A stretch of 64,000 nt of DNA, taken from NCBI GenBank assembly GCA_017445585.1, contig JAFSTX010000042.1, positions 1-64,000 of the forward strand, in the 5' to 3' direction. Positions 52,547 through 61,964 of the stretch are shown here, in pieces (positions within the stretch are counted from its first letter, which is position 1; the number at the start of each line of letters is the position of its first letter). Source of the stretch: Lachnospiraceae bacterium (GTDB lineage Bacteria; Bacillota; Clostridia; Lachnospirales; Lachnospiraceae). A program made the translations under genes and the position numbers. The notes below the pieces were generated by a model, which saw only the letters and a program-made list of their open reading frames with translations, was not told the DNA's origin and searched no databases.

Positions 52547-54105
52547 CACTGGAAATCCTCCTCATTCTTGATCGAGGGCAGTAATCCGTAGACTACCAGT
52601 GAGATGACTGCCACCACTATAAATACGAGGATACCGACGACGGATGCCATGTAGTACTGCGCACCCTCACCTGTAGTGATCTTGAAGAGCCAGGTGATAA
52701 GCAGGTCCGTAAAACCTACCGAGCCTGCCGCCGAGGATGCCGCGACGTTCGTCGGCGCACCTCCCGTCAGCAGGTATATGACGTTGAAGTTGTTCATGTT
52801 GCTCGTAAAGCTCGTCAGCAGATACGGTCCCGTGATAAAGAGCATGTAGGGAAGGGTGATCTTTGTATACTGCTTCCAGGGACCGGCGCCGTCGATCCTG
52901 GAGGACTCGTAAAGGTCCTGAGGAATATTCATCAGGATACCGGTAGCGATCAGCATCAGATAAGGAATACCTATCCAGATATTGATCACTATGACCATGA
53001 TGCGCGCCAGAGTGGGATCCTCCCAGAACGGAATAGGTGAGGTGATCCATTTCCAGTCGAGCAGCATACCGTTTATGATGCCGTTCTTTGCGAACATCTT
53101 TGATACATACAGGAGCGAGATAAACTGTGGTATGGCGATCGTCAGAACGAGGATCGTACGCCAGACCTTTTTGATCCTGATACCCTTTTTGTTTATCATC
53201 ATGGCCACGAACATTCCGAGGAAATAGTTCGTGAACGTGGCGAAGAATGCCCAGATCAGCGTCCATGTCAGGATCTCTCCGAACGTGGCAGAGTAGACCT
53301 GATTTCCGCTGCCGGACCACGAGAGCATCGTGCGGAAGTTCTCCAGACCCTGCCAGGTGAAGAGGCTGTTGTTATAGCCGTCATGCGTACCGTCATAGTT
53401 CGTGAAGGCTACGAGGATCATAAAGACTATGGGAAGTACGGTAAAGACTATGATGCCCGTCATGGGCAGAGCCAGCAGAGTCTTGTGGAACTGATCGTCC
53501 ACGAGAGAATGCAGGTCCTGTTTGCCGCTCTTAAGCGGCTTGCCGCTGCGGAGGATCTGCTCTGCTATCTTGTTCTGTTTGATATTCTGTCTCCAGGTGT
53601 AAATAAATGCGATGATAAAGAAGATCGTAAGTACGCCGTAGAGCAGGATTTTGAACGAGTTGTCGCCGTAGACCGTAGTATAGGAATCGAGGACCATATT
53701 GTATTCCTCGTGAGGACCTATAAGGCCCAGGCTCGGCAGCATACTGAGCCAGTACGCGCCGCCGTGACCGCCCGGGAAGATGATTCCGGCGATGAACATA
53801 TAGAAAATAAACACCAGCTCAAACAGGAAGAAAAGAAGTCCTCTGAGGATCTGGCCTCTGGCGCAGTTGCCGAAGCCCATGATCACGTAGGATATCTTTG
53901 TCTTCCAGTCGCCTTTTACAAAGGTCGTGCAGATGTCGCTGATTTCACGTCCAATGGCAAGAAAAATATTCTTGAAGAAATTTACTATCGCAAGCCCCGC
54001 GTTTTTCAGACTCCGGGGGATGGAGGCAAAGAAGCTCGCGATTTTGTGAAGAAACCTTTGCCATTTAGATAGCTTCAGGTATTCCAGATCGCTGTATTTT
54101 TTCAT
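52546..54105 (-). CDS. Sugar ABC transporter permease, MalF/GanP type
   Basis: A 519-residue permease with about eight helices and the EAA loop YESSRIDGAGPWKQYTKITL. Compared with a normal MalF the N-terminus carries an extra charged region (residues 1-70) and two extra helices (about 90-115 and 155-172). The extracellular loop before the core (FTNYDGTHDGYNN) fits the family. It is followed at once by the MalG-type gene and preceded by two strong stem-loops after the binding-protein gene, which would lower its level relative to the binding protein. Confidence 0.92.
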   Translation of the reverse strand: MKKYSDLEYLKLSKWQRFLHKIASFFASIPRSLKNAGLAIVNFFKNIFLAIGREISDICTTFVKGDWKTKISYVIMGFGNCARGQILRGLLFFLFELVFIFYMFIAGIIFPGGHGGAYWLSMLPSLGLIGPHEEYNMVLDSYTTVYGDNSFKILLYGVLTIFFIIAFIYTWRQNIKQNKIAEQILRSGKPLKSGKQDLHSLVDDQFHKTLLALPMTGIIVFTVLPIVFMILVAFTNYDGTHDGYNNSLFTWQGLENFRTMLSWSGSGNQVYSATFGEILTWTLIWAFFATFTNYFLGMFVAMMINKKGIRIKKVWRTILVLTIAIPQFISLLYVSKMFAKNGIINGMLLDWKWITSPIPFWEDPTLARIMVIVINIWIGIPYLMLIATGILMNIPQDLYESSRIDGAGPWKQYTKITLPYMLFITGPYLLTSFTSNMNNFNVIYLLTGGAPTNVAASSAAGSVGFTDLLITWLFKITTGEGAQYYMASVVGILVFIVVAVISLVVYGLLPSIKNEEDFQ

Positions 54106-54135
54106 AGGAAGCTCCTCGGATGTGATGCATTATAA

Positions 54136-54209
54136 AGATTGAAGCCGGGGAGGCCGGCTTCAATCTGGAATCCGGGCAGCCGTGCCACTGCAGGCGCGGC
54201 ATACCCGGA
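54136..54209 (-). promoter_or_regulatory. Two intercistronic stem-loops between the binding protein and the permeases
   Basis: A 13-bp perfect stem (AGATTGAAGCCGG / CCGGCTTCAATCT) and then TCCGGG...CCCGGA with an inner GC-rich stem. Neither is followed by a T run. Such structures typically protect upstream mRNA and give the binding protein a higher level than the membrane subunits, as in malE-malF. Confidence 0.75.
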
Positions 54210-54218
54210 ATTGATATT

Positions 54219-55820
54219 TTACTGAGTGATGGAGATCTCTCCGGTAGCGGTATTCAGAGTAACGGTATAGGTACCGGGTGCGAGGAAGACGATGTTGTTG
54301 TCATCGCCGGCTCCTGCGACATCGATGAGATCAGCGCCTGTGGTGACCTGAGCAGCGCCCTTGTCGGTCTCCCAGGTACCGCAGGTAACGATACGGCCTC
54401 CCATGTAATCGCTCTGCTCAACGGTCAGAGTGATGGAGAGCTCATCGCCCTCTCCGGCAAGAGCAACGCCCATATCGGTGTTGTCCCAGCCGTTCCATGC
54501 GCCTACGAAGATAGGATCGGTGGAGAGGTTCTTAAGATCCTCGATAGCGGTGTCATACTGAGCCAGAACAGTTTTGAGCTCGTCATCGGACTTGGCGTTC
54601 TTTGCGCCTTCGCCGACAGCCTTCATGATATTCCACCAGGAGTCATGGACCTGACCCTGAACTACGGAATGGGCATTCTGCTTGATGACAGCGCCAAGGA
54701 TCTCGTCAGCCTGTACAGCCTCGGAGGCCTGAGCGGCAGTGTTCGCGGGACCCCAGCCTACAGCCTCGAAACGCTCGAGCTGAGCAGCCTCGCTGGTAAG
54801 ATACTGAGCCAGACGATGAAGAGCGGCAGCCTTGGTGGCGTCGGTCTGGGGCTTAACGCCCATCAGTTTGTAGCCGCTGAAGGAAACCAGATCATACTTG
54901 GTGCCGTCCACCGTAAACTGAGGCAGATCGGTGACGCCGAATTTGTCGCCGAGTATGCTCTTAGCAGTGGTGGAATCCCAAGTACCGGAAATGACTACTG
55001 CAGCGCCTGCATCAAGATCGGCAGCGCTGGAGGAGTTCAGGAACATAGGGGAGGTCATGAGCTTGTTCATGCCCTTCATAGCGATAAGGCCCTTGTCACT
55101 GTTGAAGTCGTCGTTAACAGACCAGTTGCCATCCACATCAGTAGCCCACTCGGATACGCAGCCTGCTCCGAAGAAGAAGGAAGCTGCATACCAGCCGGAA
55201 TCCTGAAGCTGGAACGCAATGTACTTGTTAGCGGCTTCGCAGTCAGCGATAATAGCATCCAGATCCTCTGTGTCAGCCTCGGGGATGACAGAGGTGTCAT
55301 AATACATAAAGTAGGTGTTGTCAGCGGTCTCGGGATAAGCATAGAGCTCACCGTCGATGGTGACGGCCTTGACGGCGCCGGCATCATTGCCTGCAGAGAC
55401 AGTCTCACCGGCCTGAGCGCCAAGCTTGGACAGAGCGCCTGCCTGTACGAGACGGGCAAACTGATCCTGAGCGAAATTGAAGATATCAGCGCCGGCTTCT
55501 ACGTCGGTAATCATCTGCGTAGCGGCGTCGCCCTCTCCAACTGCCTCAATGGTAGGATTGAATACGATACCGTACTCGTTGGAAGCGTTGAAGTCGTCGA
55601 TCATCTTCTTGGTCAGATCGACTATCGCATCGGGCATCCATACGGTAATATCGTAGGTTCCTGCCAGTTCAGAGCTTCCGCTCTGCTGCTCCTGTGATGC
55701 CTGGGTGGCACCGTCGGAAGCTGCAGGAGTGGAGGCATTGTCATCGCTTCCGCCGCAGGCGCTAAGTGCAAATACCATAGCAGCTGCGATGAAAAGAGCG
55801 ATAAACTTCTTCATTTTCAT
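54219..55820 (-). CDS. Sugar-binding lipoprotein with C-terminal carbohydrate-binding-like domain
   Basis: A 533-residue lipoprotein: signal peptide with lipobox FALSACGG. Residues about 45-420 are a MalE-type extracellular solute-binding domain (YDITVWMPDAIVDLTKKMID, then TVDGTKYDLVSFSGYKLMG). The C-terminal about 100 residues, starting near PIFVGAWNGWDNTDMG and ending IVFLAPGTYTVTLNTATGE, resemble starch-binding/SusE-F-like beta-sandwich modules. A binding protein fused to such a module is uncommon. It feeds the two permeases and the MsmK-type ATPase. A promoter with TTGAAA-17-TATAAC lies about 100 bp upstream and the ribosome binding site is GGAGG. Confidence 0.88.
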   Translation of the reverse strand: MKMKKFIALFIAAAMVFALSACGGSDDNASTPAASDGATQASQEQQSGSSELAGTYDITVWMPDAIVDLTKKMIDDFNASNEYGIVFNPTIEAVGEGDAATQMITDVEAGADIFNFAQDQFARLVQAGALSKLGAQAGETVSAGNDAGAVKAVTIDGELYAYPETADNTYFMYYDTSVIPEADTEDLDAIIADCEAANKYIAFQLQDSGWYAASFFFGAGCVSEWATDVDGNWSVNDDFNSDKGLIAMKGMNKLMTSPMFLNSSSAADLDAGAAVVISGTWDSTTAKSILGDKFGVTDLPQFTVDGTKYDLVSFSGYKLMGVKPQTDATKAAALHRLAQYLTSEAAQLERFEAVGWGPANTAAQASEAVQADEILGAVIKQNAHSVVQGQVHDSWWNIMKAVGEGAKNAKSDDELKTVLAQYDTAIEDLKNLSTDPIFVGAWNGWDNTDMGVALAGEGDELSITLTVEQSDYMGGRIVTCGTWETDKGAAQVTTGADLIDVAGAGDDNNIVFLAPGTYTVTLNTATGEISITQ

Positions 55821-55916
55821 AACATTTTCCTCCTCTGGAAAGTAAAACTATAGGCATAAAGCCCTTTCGGTGTCTGACGGGAGCCAAAGACCCCCATTCA
55901 AAACATCTGATAATTA

Positions 55917-55945
55917 GTTATACTACTTTACTATCTTTTTTTCAA
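55917..55945 (-). promoter_or_regulatory. Promoter of the galacto-oligosaccharide importer operon
   Basis: Minus-strand TTGAAA (55940-55945), a 17-bp spacer and TATAAC (55917-55922). The leader of about 95 nt contains a hairpin-forming GC-rich part (GGGTCTTTGGCTCCCG) without an aptamer I recognise. Confidence 0.78.
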
Positions 55946-56006
55946 TATCTATTTTTGTCCCGGGCAAGGCATCCGAAGCACTTTTAATAAATGAAAACGA
56001 ATCGAA

Positions 56007-58043
56007 TCAATCGCTTTCGGAATTAAGAAGCGCATCGTCGATCTTGCCCCAGGCACCGCTTCCCTCGCCCGCACATTTTACGTAGATACCCACCGTAAAC
56101 GGCGATCCCGTATCAGCATACTCCGCATGCACGGTGGCCGTATGCCACTCATTATACTGGGTGATGGCAAGAGGCTCGCGGGCCACGATCTCATCACCGA
56201 TCTTCACATATGCGTATATGTCGGTCAAGCCACCGTCACCTCCCATTATGGAGATCGTGAACTTGTATTTGCCGGCAGGGACGGCAGCGTCCTGTTCAAG
56301 TGTGGACTCCACGCTGTCAGGCTTGCCGCTCCAGAAATGATAATGCCAGTCACCCGTCATGGAATCGGTAGCTTTGTTCTCGAGTTTAAGCTCGTCTGCG
56401 CCTCCGATGTCATTGATCACCCACGCGCCTTCCACACCGTCCTCGAAGCTGTAATTATCAAGATAATTGTATTCAATCATGGATATATAGCAGTGAGCAG
56501 TCATGCCTCCTGCCTGTCCGAGAACCTCGTATTTTGCGACGCCGTTCGTATTCATGGCGGAAAGTTCGGTCTCCGTGATATCCCACGTCACCTCCATCGC
56601 CTGTCTGGAATCGTCGGTCATGATGGCGTTCACAGTCGCGGGAAGCTCCACGGGGATCGCCAGATCCACCTGCAGATTCGTATCCTCGAGAGCGTCGGGC
56701 ACGACCTTGGCGTCGTTGCCCGTGCGGACAAGTCCAAAGACCTTAAGCGACTCGAGAGGATAGCCATCCGCATCAAAGAGCGCCTGATTATCCACGGCGC
56801 TTCCTCCATAGTATTTGCCCGCATCATTAGGATCGTAGGCGGCCGAATAGCTGCTCGCCCAGCCGGAGCCGTACTGCTCCCAGAGGGCTTCGTTCTCTTC
56901 TCTGCCCGCGCCGCCTACGGTGATCCACGCACCCTCCCAATAGCATACTCCGATGCCGCCGGGCGTATGGGCCACGGTATCTATGACGTTCCTTACGGAA
57001 TTGGCCTGGCCCTGTACGGTAAAGGGATAATCCTTCACAATACCGCCACCGTCGGATATGGTATTTCCGTTAAAATCGCTGTCCTCCGAAGTAAAAGCAT
57101 ATGAAGTTTCCATGACCATGACGTCCTTGCCGTAGGTATCGTGGACATTCTTCAGGACTGCAGACAGATTCTCCAGAGTACCGTGCCAGAAGGGATAGTA
57201 TGAGCTGGCAAAGATATCATAGTCAAGACTGTAGTAGTCCAGCCGCCATGCATAGTCGGCATAGGATTCGGAATTCTCGGGATTTGCAAAATGCACCGCG
57301 ATGCGCGCACCGGGGCAGGTCTCGCGCACGGCTTTTGAGCCGGCGGTCATCAGCGAGAGAATGCCCGCCCAGCGTTTTTCTCCGCAGAGCATGCCGTTTG
57401 TCTCGTTGCCGATGCTGACAATATCAATATCGGAACCGGCATCCGCTATCGTCTGCAGGGATTCCTTTGTATATTCATAGAGCGCATCGGACTTCTCTTC
57501 TATCTCCATGCCCTTCCAGGCCTTAGGAACCATCTGCTTCTTCGGATCAGCCCAAAAATCCGAGTAATGGAAGCTGACTATAAGCTTCAGACCGCAGGCC
57601 GCGGCGCGCTTTCCTATCTCGGCAGCGCGGTCGGCGTTCACATTGCCTCCGCCGTAGCCGTGACCCTCCGCGTCAAAAGGATCGTTCCACACCCGGACGC
57701 GGATGTGTGTCACTCCGGCCTCAGCCAGCGTCATAAAGATATCCTGCTCGTTTCCGTCAAATCCGCGGTATACCACACCGGACTCCTCTTCGGAAAGGAC
57801 CGATGAGATATCCATACCGTATATGAAACCGTCGGGCAGATCGACGACCTGTTTCACGTAAAGCGTATCGCTTGGAACAGGCTCATAGGCAGTGCCGGCC
57901 GCATCATCGGTCATCACGCCTGCGCCGTCCGAAGAGCCTTCAGATGCCCCGTCCTGCGCACCGCCGCAGCCTCCGAGCACAAAAGAGCAGCATCCAAGCG
58001 CGAATGCGCATACCAGGCACAAACTCAGTATTCTTTTTTTCAT
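56007..58043 (-). CDS. Extracellular GH53 endo-beta-1,4-galactanase lipoprotein with CBM61
   Basis: A 678-residue lipoprotein; I start at 58043 (MKKRILSLCL) with a GGAGG site. Lipobox VLGGC (C26). GH53 domain about residues 68-440: GFIYGMDISSVLSEEESGV, IVSFHYSDFWADPKKQMVPK, acid/base E214 (SIGNETNG) and nucleophile E312 (VMETSYAFTSED). Then an Ig-like domain (about 465-530, AIMTDDSRQAMEVTWDITE) and a C-terminal galactan-binding CBM61-like module (DNYSFEDGVEGAWVINDIGG, then HYHFWSGKPDSVESTLEQ). It cleaves beta-1,4-galactan of pectin side chains at the cell surface and supplies oligosaccharides to the importer. Confidence 0.93.
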   Translation of the reverse strand: MKKRILSLCLVCAFALGCCSFVLGGCGGAQDGASEGSSDGAGVMTDDAAGTAYEPVPSDTLYVKQVVDLPDGFIYGMDISSVLSEEESGVVYRGFDGNEQDIFMTLAEAGVTHIRVRVWNDPFDAEGHGYGGGNVNADRAAEIGKRAAACGLKLIVSFHYSDFWADPKKQMVPKAWKGMEIEEKSDALYEYTKESLQTIADAGSDIDIVSIGNETNGMLCGEKRWAGILSLMTAGSKAVRETCPGARIAVHFANPENSESYADYAWRLDYYSLDYDIFASSYYPFWHGTLENLSAVLKNVHDTYGKDVMVMETSYAFTSEDSDFNGNTISDGGGIVKDYPFTVQGQANSVRNVIDTVAHTPGGIGVCYWEGAWITVGGAGREENEALWEQYGSGWASSYSAAYDPNDAGKYYGGSAVDNQALFDADGYPLESLKVFGLVRTGNDAKVVPDALEDTNLQVDLAIPVELPATVNAIMTDDSRQAMEVTWDITETELSAMNTNGVAKYEVLGQAGGMTAHCYISMIEYNYLDNYSFEDGVEGAWVINDIGGADELKLENKATDSMTGDWHYHFWSGKPDSVESTLEQDAAVPAGKYKFTISIMGGDGGLTDIYAYVKIGDEIVAREPLAITQYNEWHTATVHAEYADTGSPFTVGIYVKCAGEGSGAWGKIDDALLNSESD

Positions 58044-58117
58044 AAGGACCTCCGGGATTATAAAATATATAGTCGTCAAGCTGTTGTTATCGGGATTATT
58101 CCGGGATCTCTGCACGG

Positions 58118-58762
58118 CTACGGCAGCGCGAGATACGCGTCGGCTATATCATAAGCCGCCGTATCCCGGAGGCCGCAGTGAATGGAATTTATGCCAAAGC
58201 AGAGATAATAGTCCGTGAGAACGGGCTCCATGCTGTCAGCCGCGTTATCGTCAGCCGCACTTCCAGAAGAAACAGCGCCTGACGCTGTTTCAACGTACAT
58301 TACGAAGCCTTTTGCTGCGCCCTCTCCGGTATCGGCGTCATATACCTTCACTCCGTATGGCACGCCGTCTATAGCATATATGATATCTTCCGAAGGCTGA
58401 AGCGTATCTGCTTTTGCCTTAGCCCAATCCTGGTCTGCCGGCTGGAAGTACTGTGCGTACTTTACGATATCCTGAGACTTAACTATATAGATATCAGCCG
58501 CATTCAGCGAAAGATCGTCAAACATAAGGTATGAAAAGCTGTGCGCCTTTACCATCCGTATCCCCTCAGGCATGGATTCCTCGAGAGCGCCGGCTAGCTG
58601 CGGGTCGGCGAGCGCCGGCACGTCCGCAAAGAGCGTCACTTTTTTTTCTGCGGAAGTATCAGTAACGATAGTGAATATCCACATCCAGAACATTGTAGAG
58701 AGAACTATCCACAGCAGATATTTGGGCGCACTTGAAAAGAATCTTCTAATCCGTCTCATCAT
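58118..58762 (-). CDS. Single-pass membrane protein of unknown function
   Basis: A 214-residue protein starting at 58762 (MMRRIRRFFSS) with GAGGTG just upstream. One helix at about residues 15-38 and an extracytoplasmic domain with no recognised motif (FADVPALADPQLAGALEESM, AIDGVPYGVKVYDADTGEG). The start overlaps the end of the upstream gene by 17 bases, so the two are coupled. Composition (ADIYIVKSQDIVKYAQYF) hints at a periplasmic-binding-like or YtxH/YcdC fold, but I cannot name it. Confidence 0.65.
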   Translation of the reverse strand: MMRRIRRFFSSAPKYLLWIVLSTMFWMWIFTIVTDTSAEKKVTLFADVPALADPQLAGALEESMPEGIRMVKAHSFSYLMFDDLSLNAADIYIVKSQDIVKYAQYFQPADQDWAKAKADTLQPSEDIIYAIDGVPYGVKVYDADTGEGAAKGFVMYVETASGAVSSGSAADDNAADSMEPVLTDYYLCFGINSIHCGLRDTAAYDIADAYLALP

Positions 58763-59297
58763 GCACCTCGTATGATACCGCGTATCCGTGTACTGTATAA
58801 AGCGTGAGCCGGGCAGGAAGAGGTGGAAGGAGACGTACCTTCTCTGCACTGATGCTCACCCGCTTTGCCGCGGAACTGTCCTTGCCGGTCGGATCGTCAT
58901 TTACTCCGGCGCGCTCAGGGCTTTTCTCCGGGGCGACGTGAAGGGTCCTGACCGTAATGCTGCCGCTGATCGCGATGCGGCCCGGGGCCATCGTCACCCT
59001 TCCGCTGACGGCCTGTATCTCTTCATCCTGCAGAGTATCCAAATGCCGCGCCATCCGGCGGCTGCCGAGAACAAAATGAGTATATAGAAAGATGACCGCG
59101 CAGCCGCCTGCACCGCTGACCAGGCAGCAGATGCGCTCCATACGCGCGGCATTCACCGTATCCGCAAGGGCGCACAGGGTTATGCAGCAAACGAGCACCA
59201 GCGCTGCCGCTGCCGCCGTGATGATGGTCCAGACTTTGGTCTTCCGCTTCAGGCGTGACTTTTCGCCCTCGGGATATAACTCTACCTTCTGTTTCAT
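58746..59297 (-). CDS. Two-helix membrane protein of unknown function
   Basis: A 183-residue protein with two transmembrane helices (about residues 23-46 and 55-76) and a cytosolic C-terminal beta-rich domain (IQAVSGRVTMAPGRIAISGS, then KRVSISAEKVRLLPPLPARL). The layout is like small bacterial PH-domain or DUF-type proteins. It is coupled to the downstream membrane protein. A TTGATT-17-TAAGAT promoter candidate sits very close to the start codon and no good ribosome binding site is seen, so the exact start is uncertain. Confidence 0.6.
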   Translation of the reverse strand: MKQKVELYPEGEKSRLKRKTKVWTIITAAAAALVLVCCITLCALADTVNAARMERICCLVSGAGGCAVIFLYTHFVLGSRRMARHLDTLQDEEIQAVSGRVTMAPGRIAISGSITVRTLHVAPEKSPERAGVNDDPTGKDSSAAKRVSISAEKVRLLPPLPARLTLYTVHGYAVSYEVHDETD

Positions 59298-59426
59298 ACG
59301 GCAATCTTATCACGAGCCCGCCCTAAAATCAATTAGCGGAGAGTATATGCTCCTCCTCCCTTTTCAGGCCTGAGTATTATTATCACAAATGAGATTGTAT
59401 GACTGTCGTTTGATCCGGTGCGGGGC

Positions 59427-59456
59427 TTGACAGGCGATGTATCTTTCCCGTAGAAT
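59427..59456 (+). promoter_or_regulatory. Promoter candidate of the amylase gene
   Basis: TTGACA (59427-59432), an 18-bp spacer and TAGAAT (59451-59456), about 35 bp upstream of the ATG. Confidence 0.65.
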
Positions 59457-59490
59457 TGCTGTGGACGATCCGGAAAAGGAGGCCGTAATA

Positions 59491-61212
59491 ATGAAAAAAA
59501 TCATCTCTCTGCTGCTCGCCGCAACGCTTTTGACCATCACCGCCTGCTCTGCAGGGAGCACAAATACAAACTCTTCTGAGGGCGACGGCTTAGACGGCGT
59601 GATTACCGACGCTGCGCCTGACGGCAGCGAAGCAGGCGCCGAAAATACTACGGAAGGGACTGCAGGCGGTGAGATCGCCATCAGCAGCGACGGAATGGAT
59701 ATGAGCTACGTCTGTGATGATAATAACAGGGTCTTCTATGAGATCTTCGTGGGATCCTTCTCTGATTCAAACGGCGACGGTATCGGCGATCTGCGAGGCA
59801 TTATCGAGCGCATGGACTATCTTAGCGACGGCGATCCCGCATCCGGAAAGAGCCTTGGTGTGGAAGGTCTGTGGCTGACGCCTATTTTTTCCTCCCCATC
59901 TTATCACAAATATGACGTCGCCGATTACTACAGCATAGATCCTGATTTCGGGACTATGGAGGATCTTCAGGAGCTGATCGCGCTCTGTCACGAGAGGAAT
60001 GTAAAGCTGATCCTCGATATGCCGATCAATCATACCGCTAAACGCAATTCATGGTATTCCGCATTCGTCCTTGCCAGGCGTCAGGGCGATACCGAAAGCC
60101 CTTACTATGATTTTTACAGCACCTATACCGAGGGCGAGACCGCTCCCGCGGGGCGCATATTTGAAAAAGTCTCCGGCACCGATATCTACTGTGAATGCAA
60201 TTTCTCCGGTGACATGCCCGAGCTTAATTACGACTGCGCCGGTGTGCGCGAGGCTGTGCTGGACGTCGCAAAATACTACCTCGATATGGGCGTCGACGGC
60301 TTCCGCTTTGACGCGGCCAAATATATCTATCTCGGAGACAATCCCGCGAGTGCAGAATTCTGGAGCTGGTACATGAGCGAGCTTCGCGCCGTAAAGAGCG
60401 ACGTCTACGCCGTAGCCGAGGTCTGGGATGCGGACGGGATCACCGATATATACTACCCCGCGCTGAACTGCTTTGATTTCTCTATCGCGCAGTCCGGAGG
60501 TCTGCTGGCAGAAACTGCGAACCACCGCGACGCCACGCGCCTGACCTCATATGTGGACAAATATCTGAAGAATGTCACGGCGATGCGCGAGGACGCCACG
60601 ATCGTACCGTTCATCTCCAATCATGACATGGACCGCGCTGCAGGCTTTCTCACTGTATCCAGCGGCAATATGAAAGTTGCTGCGAATCTATACCTGCTCT
60701 CCCCGGGCTCACCCTTTATCTACTACGGTGAAGAGATCGGCATGAAAGGATCCCGCGGCGGCGCAAATACCGATGCGAACAGGCGTCTGGCCATGCTCTG
60801 GGGCGACGGCGATACTGTAAAGGACCCCACCGGAACGACTTATGACTCGTCGAAGCAGGCCGATACCGACGTAGCAAGACAGCTCTCCGATCCGGACAGT
60901 CTGCTCTCCTACTATAAGAAGCTGCTGATGATCAGAAACGCAAACCCCGAGATCGCCAGGGGCACTTATACATCGCTCGCACTGGGCGGCACGAAACTTG
61001 GCGGCTTTATCTCTGAATGGCAGGGCCGGAGCGTGTGCGTCATTCACAATACGACTGCAGAAGAACTGACACTGGATCTCTCCGGCGTCAGCGAAATCTC
61101 TGCTATGAATGCTTCAGGTATAAGCCTCGCGGCATATATCGGCCCCGGAGGCGCGCTTCTCTCCGGATCAGTGCTTACCATCGGAGCTCAGACCAGCGTG
61201 GTGATGAGGTGA
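59491..61212 (+). CDS. GH13 alpha-amylase-family lipoprotein
   Basis: A 573-residue lipoprotein; the ATG at 59491 has an AAAGGAGG site. Lipobox with C19 (TITAC). The (beta/alpha)8 barrel has region I DMPINHTA, nucleophile D274 (GFRFDAAKY), acid/base E310 (AVAEVWD) and D379 (FISNHDMDR), so it should be active on alpha-glucans. The linker (residues 20-65) is Ser/Thr/Gly/Asp-rich. It is a cell-surface amylase or oligo-1,6-glucosidase-like enzyme; exact specificity cannot be told. The gene runs opposite to the galactan genes and has its own promoter. Confidence 0.93.
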   Translation: MKKIISLLLAATLLTITACSAGSTNTNSSEGDGLDGVITDAAPDGSEAGAENTTEGTAGGEIAISSDGMDMSYVCDDNNRVFYEIFVGSFSDSNGDGIGDLRGIIERMDYLSDGDPASGKSLGVEGLWLTPIFSSPSYHKYDVADYYSIDPDFGTMEDLQELIALCHERNVKLILDMPINHTAKRNSWYSAFVLARRQGDTESPYYDFYSTYTEGETAPAGRIFEKVSGTDIYCECNFSGDMPELNYDCAGVREAVLDVAKYYLDMGVDGFRFDAAKYIYLGDNPASAEFWSWYMSELRAVKSDVYAVAEVWDADGITDIYYPALNCFDFSIAQSGGLLAETANHRDATRLTSYVDKYLKNVTAMREDATIVPFISNHDMDRAAGFLTVSSGNMKVAANLYLLSPGSPFIYYGEEIGMKGSRGGANTDANRRLAMLWGDGDTVKDPTGTTYDSSKQADTDVARQLSDPDSLLSYYKKLLMIRNANPEIARGTYTSLALGGTKLGGFISEWQGRSVCVIHNTTAEELTLDLSGVSEISAMNASGISLAAYIGPGGALLSGSVLTIGAQTSVVMR

Positions 61213-61253
61213 GGTGCGCCGTTTCCGATTCGGCCTATGTTCTCCCTCTGCCG

Positions 61254-61814
61254 CTAAGCGTCTCCCCTCGCGCGGCGCATGAGCACGTCGCCGTTTTCCC
61301 TGAGCCATTTGTTCCATCGGTAATAATCGGGATAAATACGAAGGACTTCCTCATAGAAGCGCTTTGAATGATTCATCTCCTTAAGGTGGCACAGTTCATG
61401 CACGATTACGCTGTCCAAAACCTCAGGCGGGGTCAGCATCAGCAAGCAGTTAAAGCTCAGTGTCCCGCGTGAGCTGCAGCTTCCCCAGCGGGTGCGCTGG
61501 AGTCTGATCGTAATGCTTCGATAGGTAACTCCTGCCAGTGACGCGTAGTATTTTACCCGCTCCGGTATTACGCGCCGGGCCTCGGCACGGATGGAGCGCA
61601 GTTCCTCCTCCGACAGAGGATCGACTGCTTCCAGGCGCTGCCGCCGCATTTTTAGTTTTGTAAGGGTCTTTTCGATCCATTCGGTTCGTGAAGACACGAA
61701 CCTTTCTATCTCCGCATCGGTGCAGCGCCGCGGCGCACGCACGGTAACACCGTCAGGCCGCACCTGCAGTGCAAGCGTTTTTCTATTTGATCTGACAACG
61801 GTATACGAAATCAC
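61254..61814 (-). CDS. YgjP/DUF45-type metallopeptidase
   Basis: A 186-residue protein of the DUF45 (YgjP-like, M48-related) family: RWGSCSSRGTLSFNCLLMLTP, then VIVHELCHLKEMNHSKRFYEEV with the HExxH zinc motif. The family is widespread in bacteria; E. coli YgjP is a nucleotide/protein-related hydrolase of uncertain role. The start is a GTG. It is convergent with the amylase gene. Confidence 0.93.
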   Translation of the reverse strand: MISYTVVRSNRKTLALQVRPDGVTVRAPRRCTDAEIERFVSSRTEWIEKTLTKLKMRRQRLEAVDPLSEEELRSIRAEARRVIPERVKYYASLAGVTYRSITIRLQRTRWGSCSSRGTLSFNCLLMLTPPEVLDSVIVHELCHLKEMNHSKRFYEEVLRIYPDYYRWNKWLRENGDVLMRRARGDA

Positions 61815-61964
61815 TTTTTCCCAGGCTCTGTTTTGATACGATTTGCTTTCGGTTCTTTCAGCACATCACTTTCAGGCGTTTTCTCAAATGCTTTTCAATG
61901 CTATAATATACACCAAAAACACCCGGGGGAGTAGCAGAAATGTTTTATGATGACGTACTTAAAA

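Noticed and set aside
54645-55697. Open frame of 350 codons on the plus strand
   Set aside because: Antisense shadow of the binding-protein gene, which has clear motifs, signal peptide and promoter.
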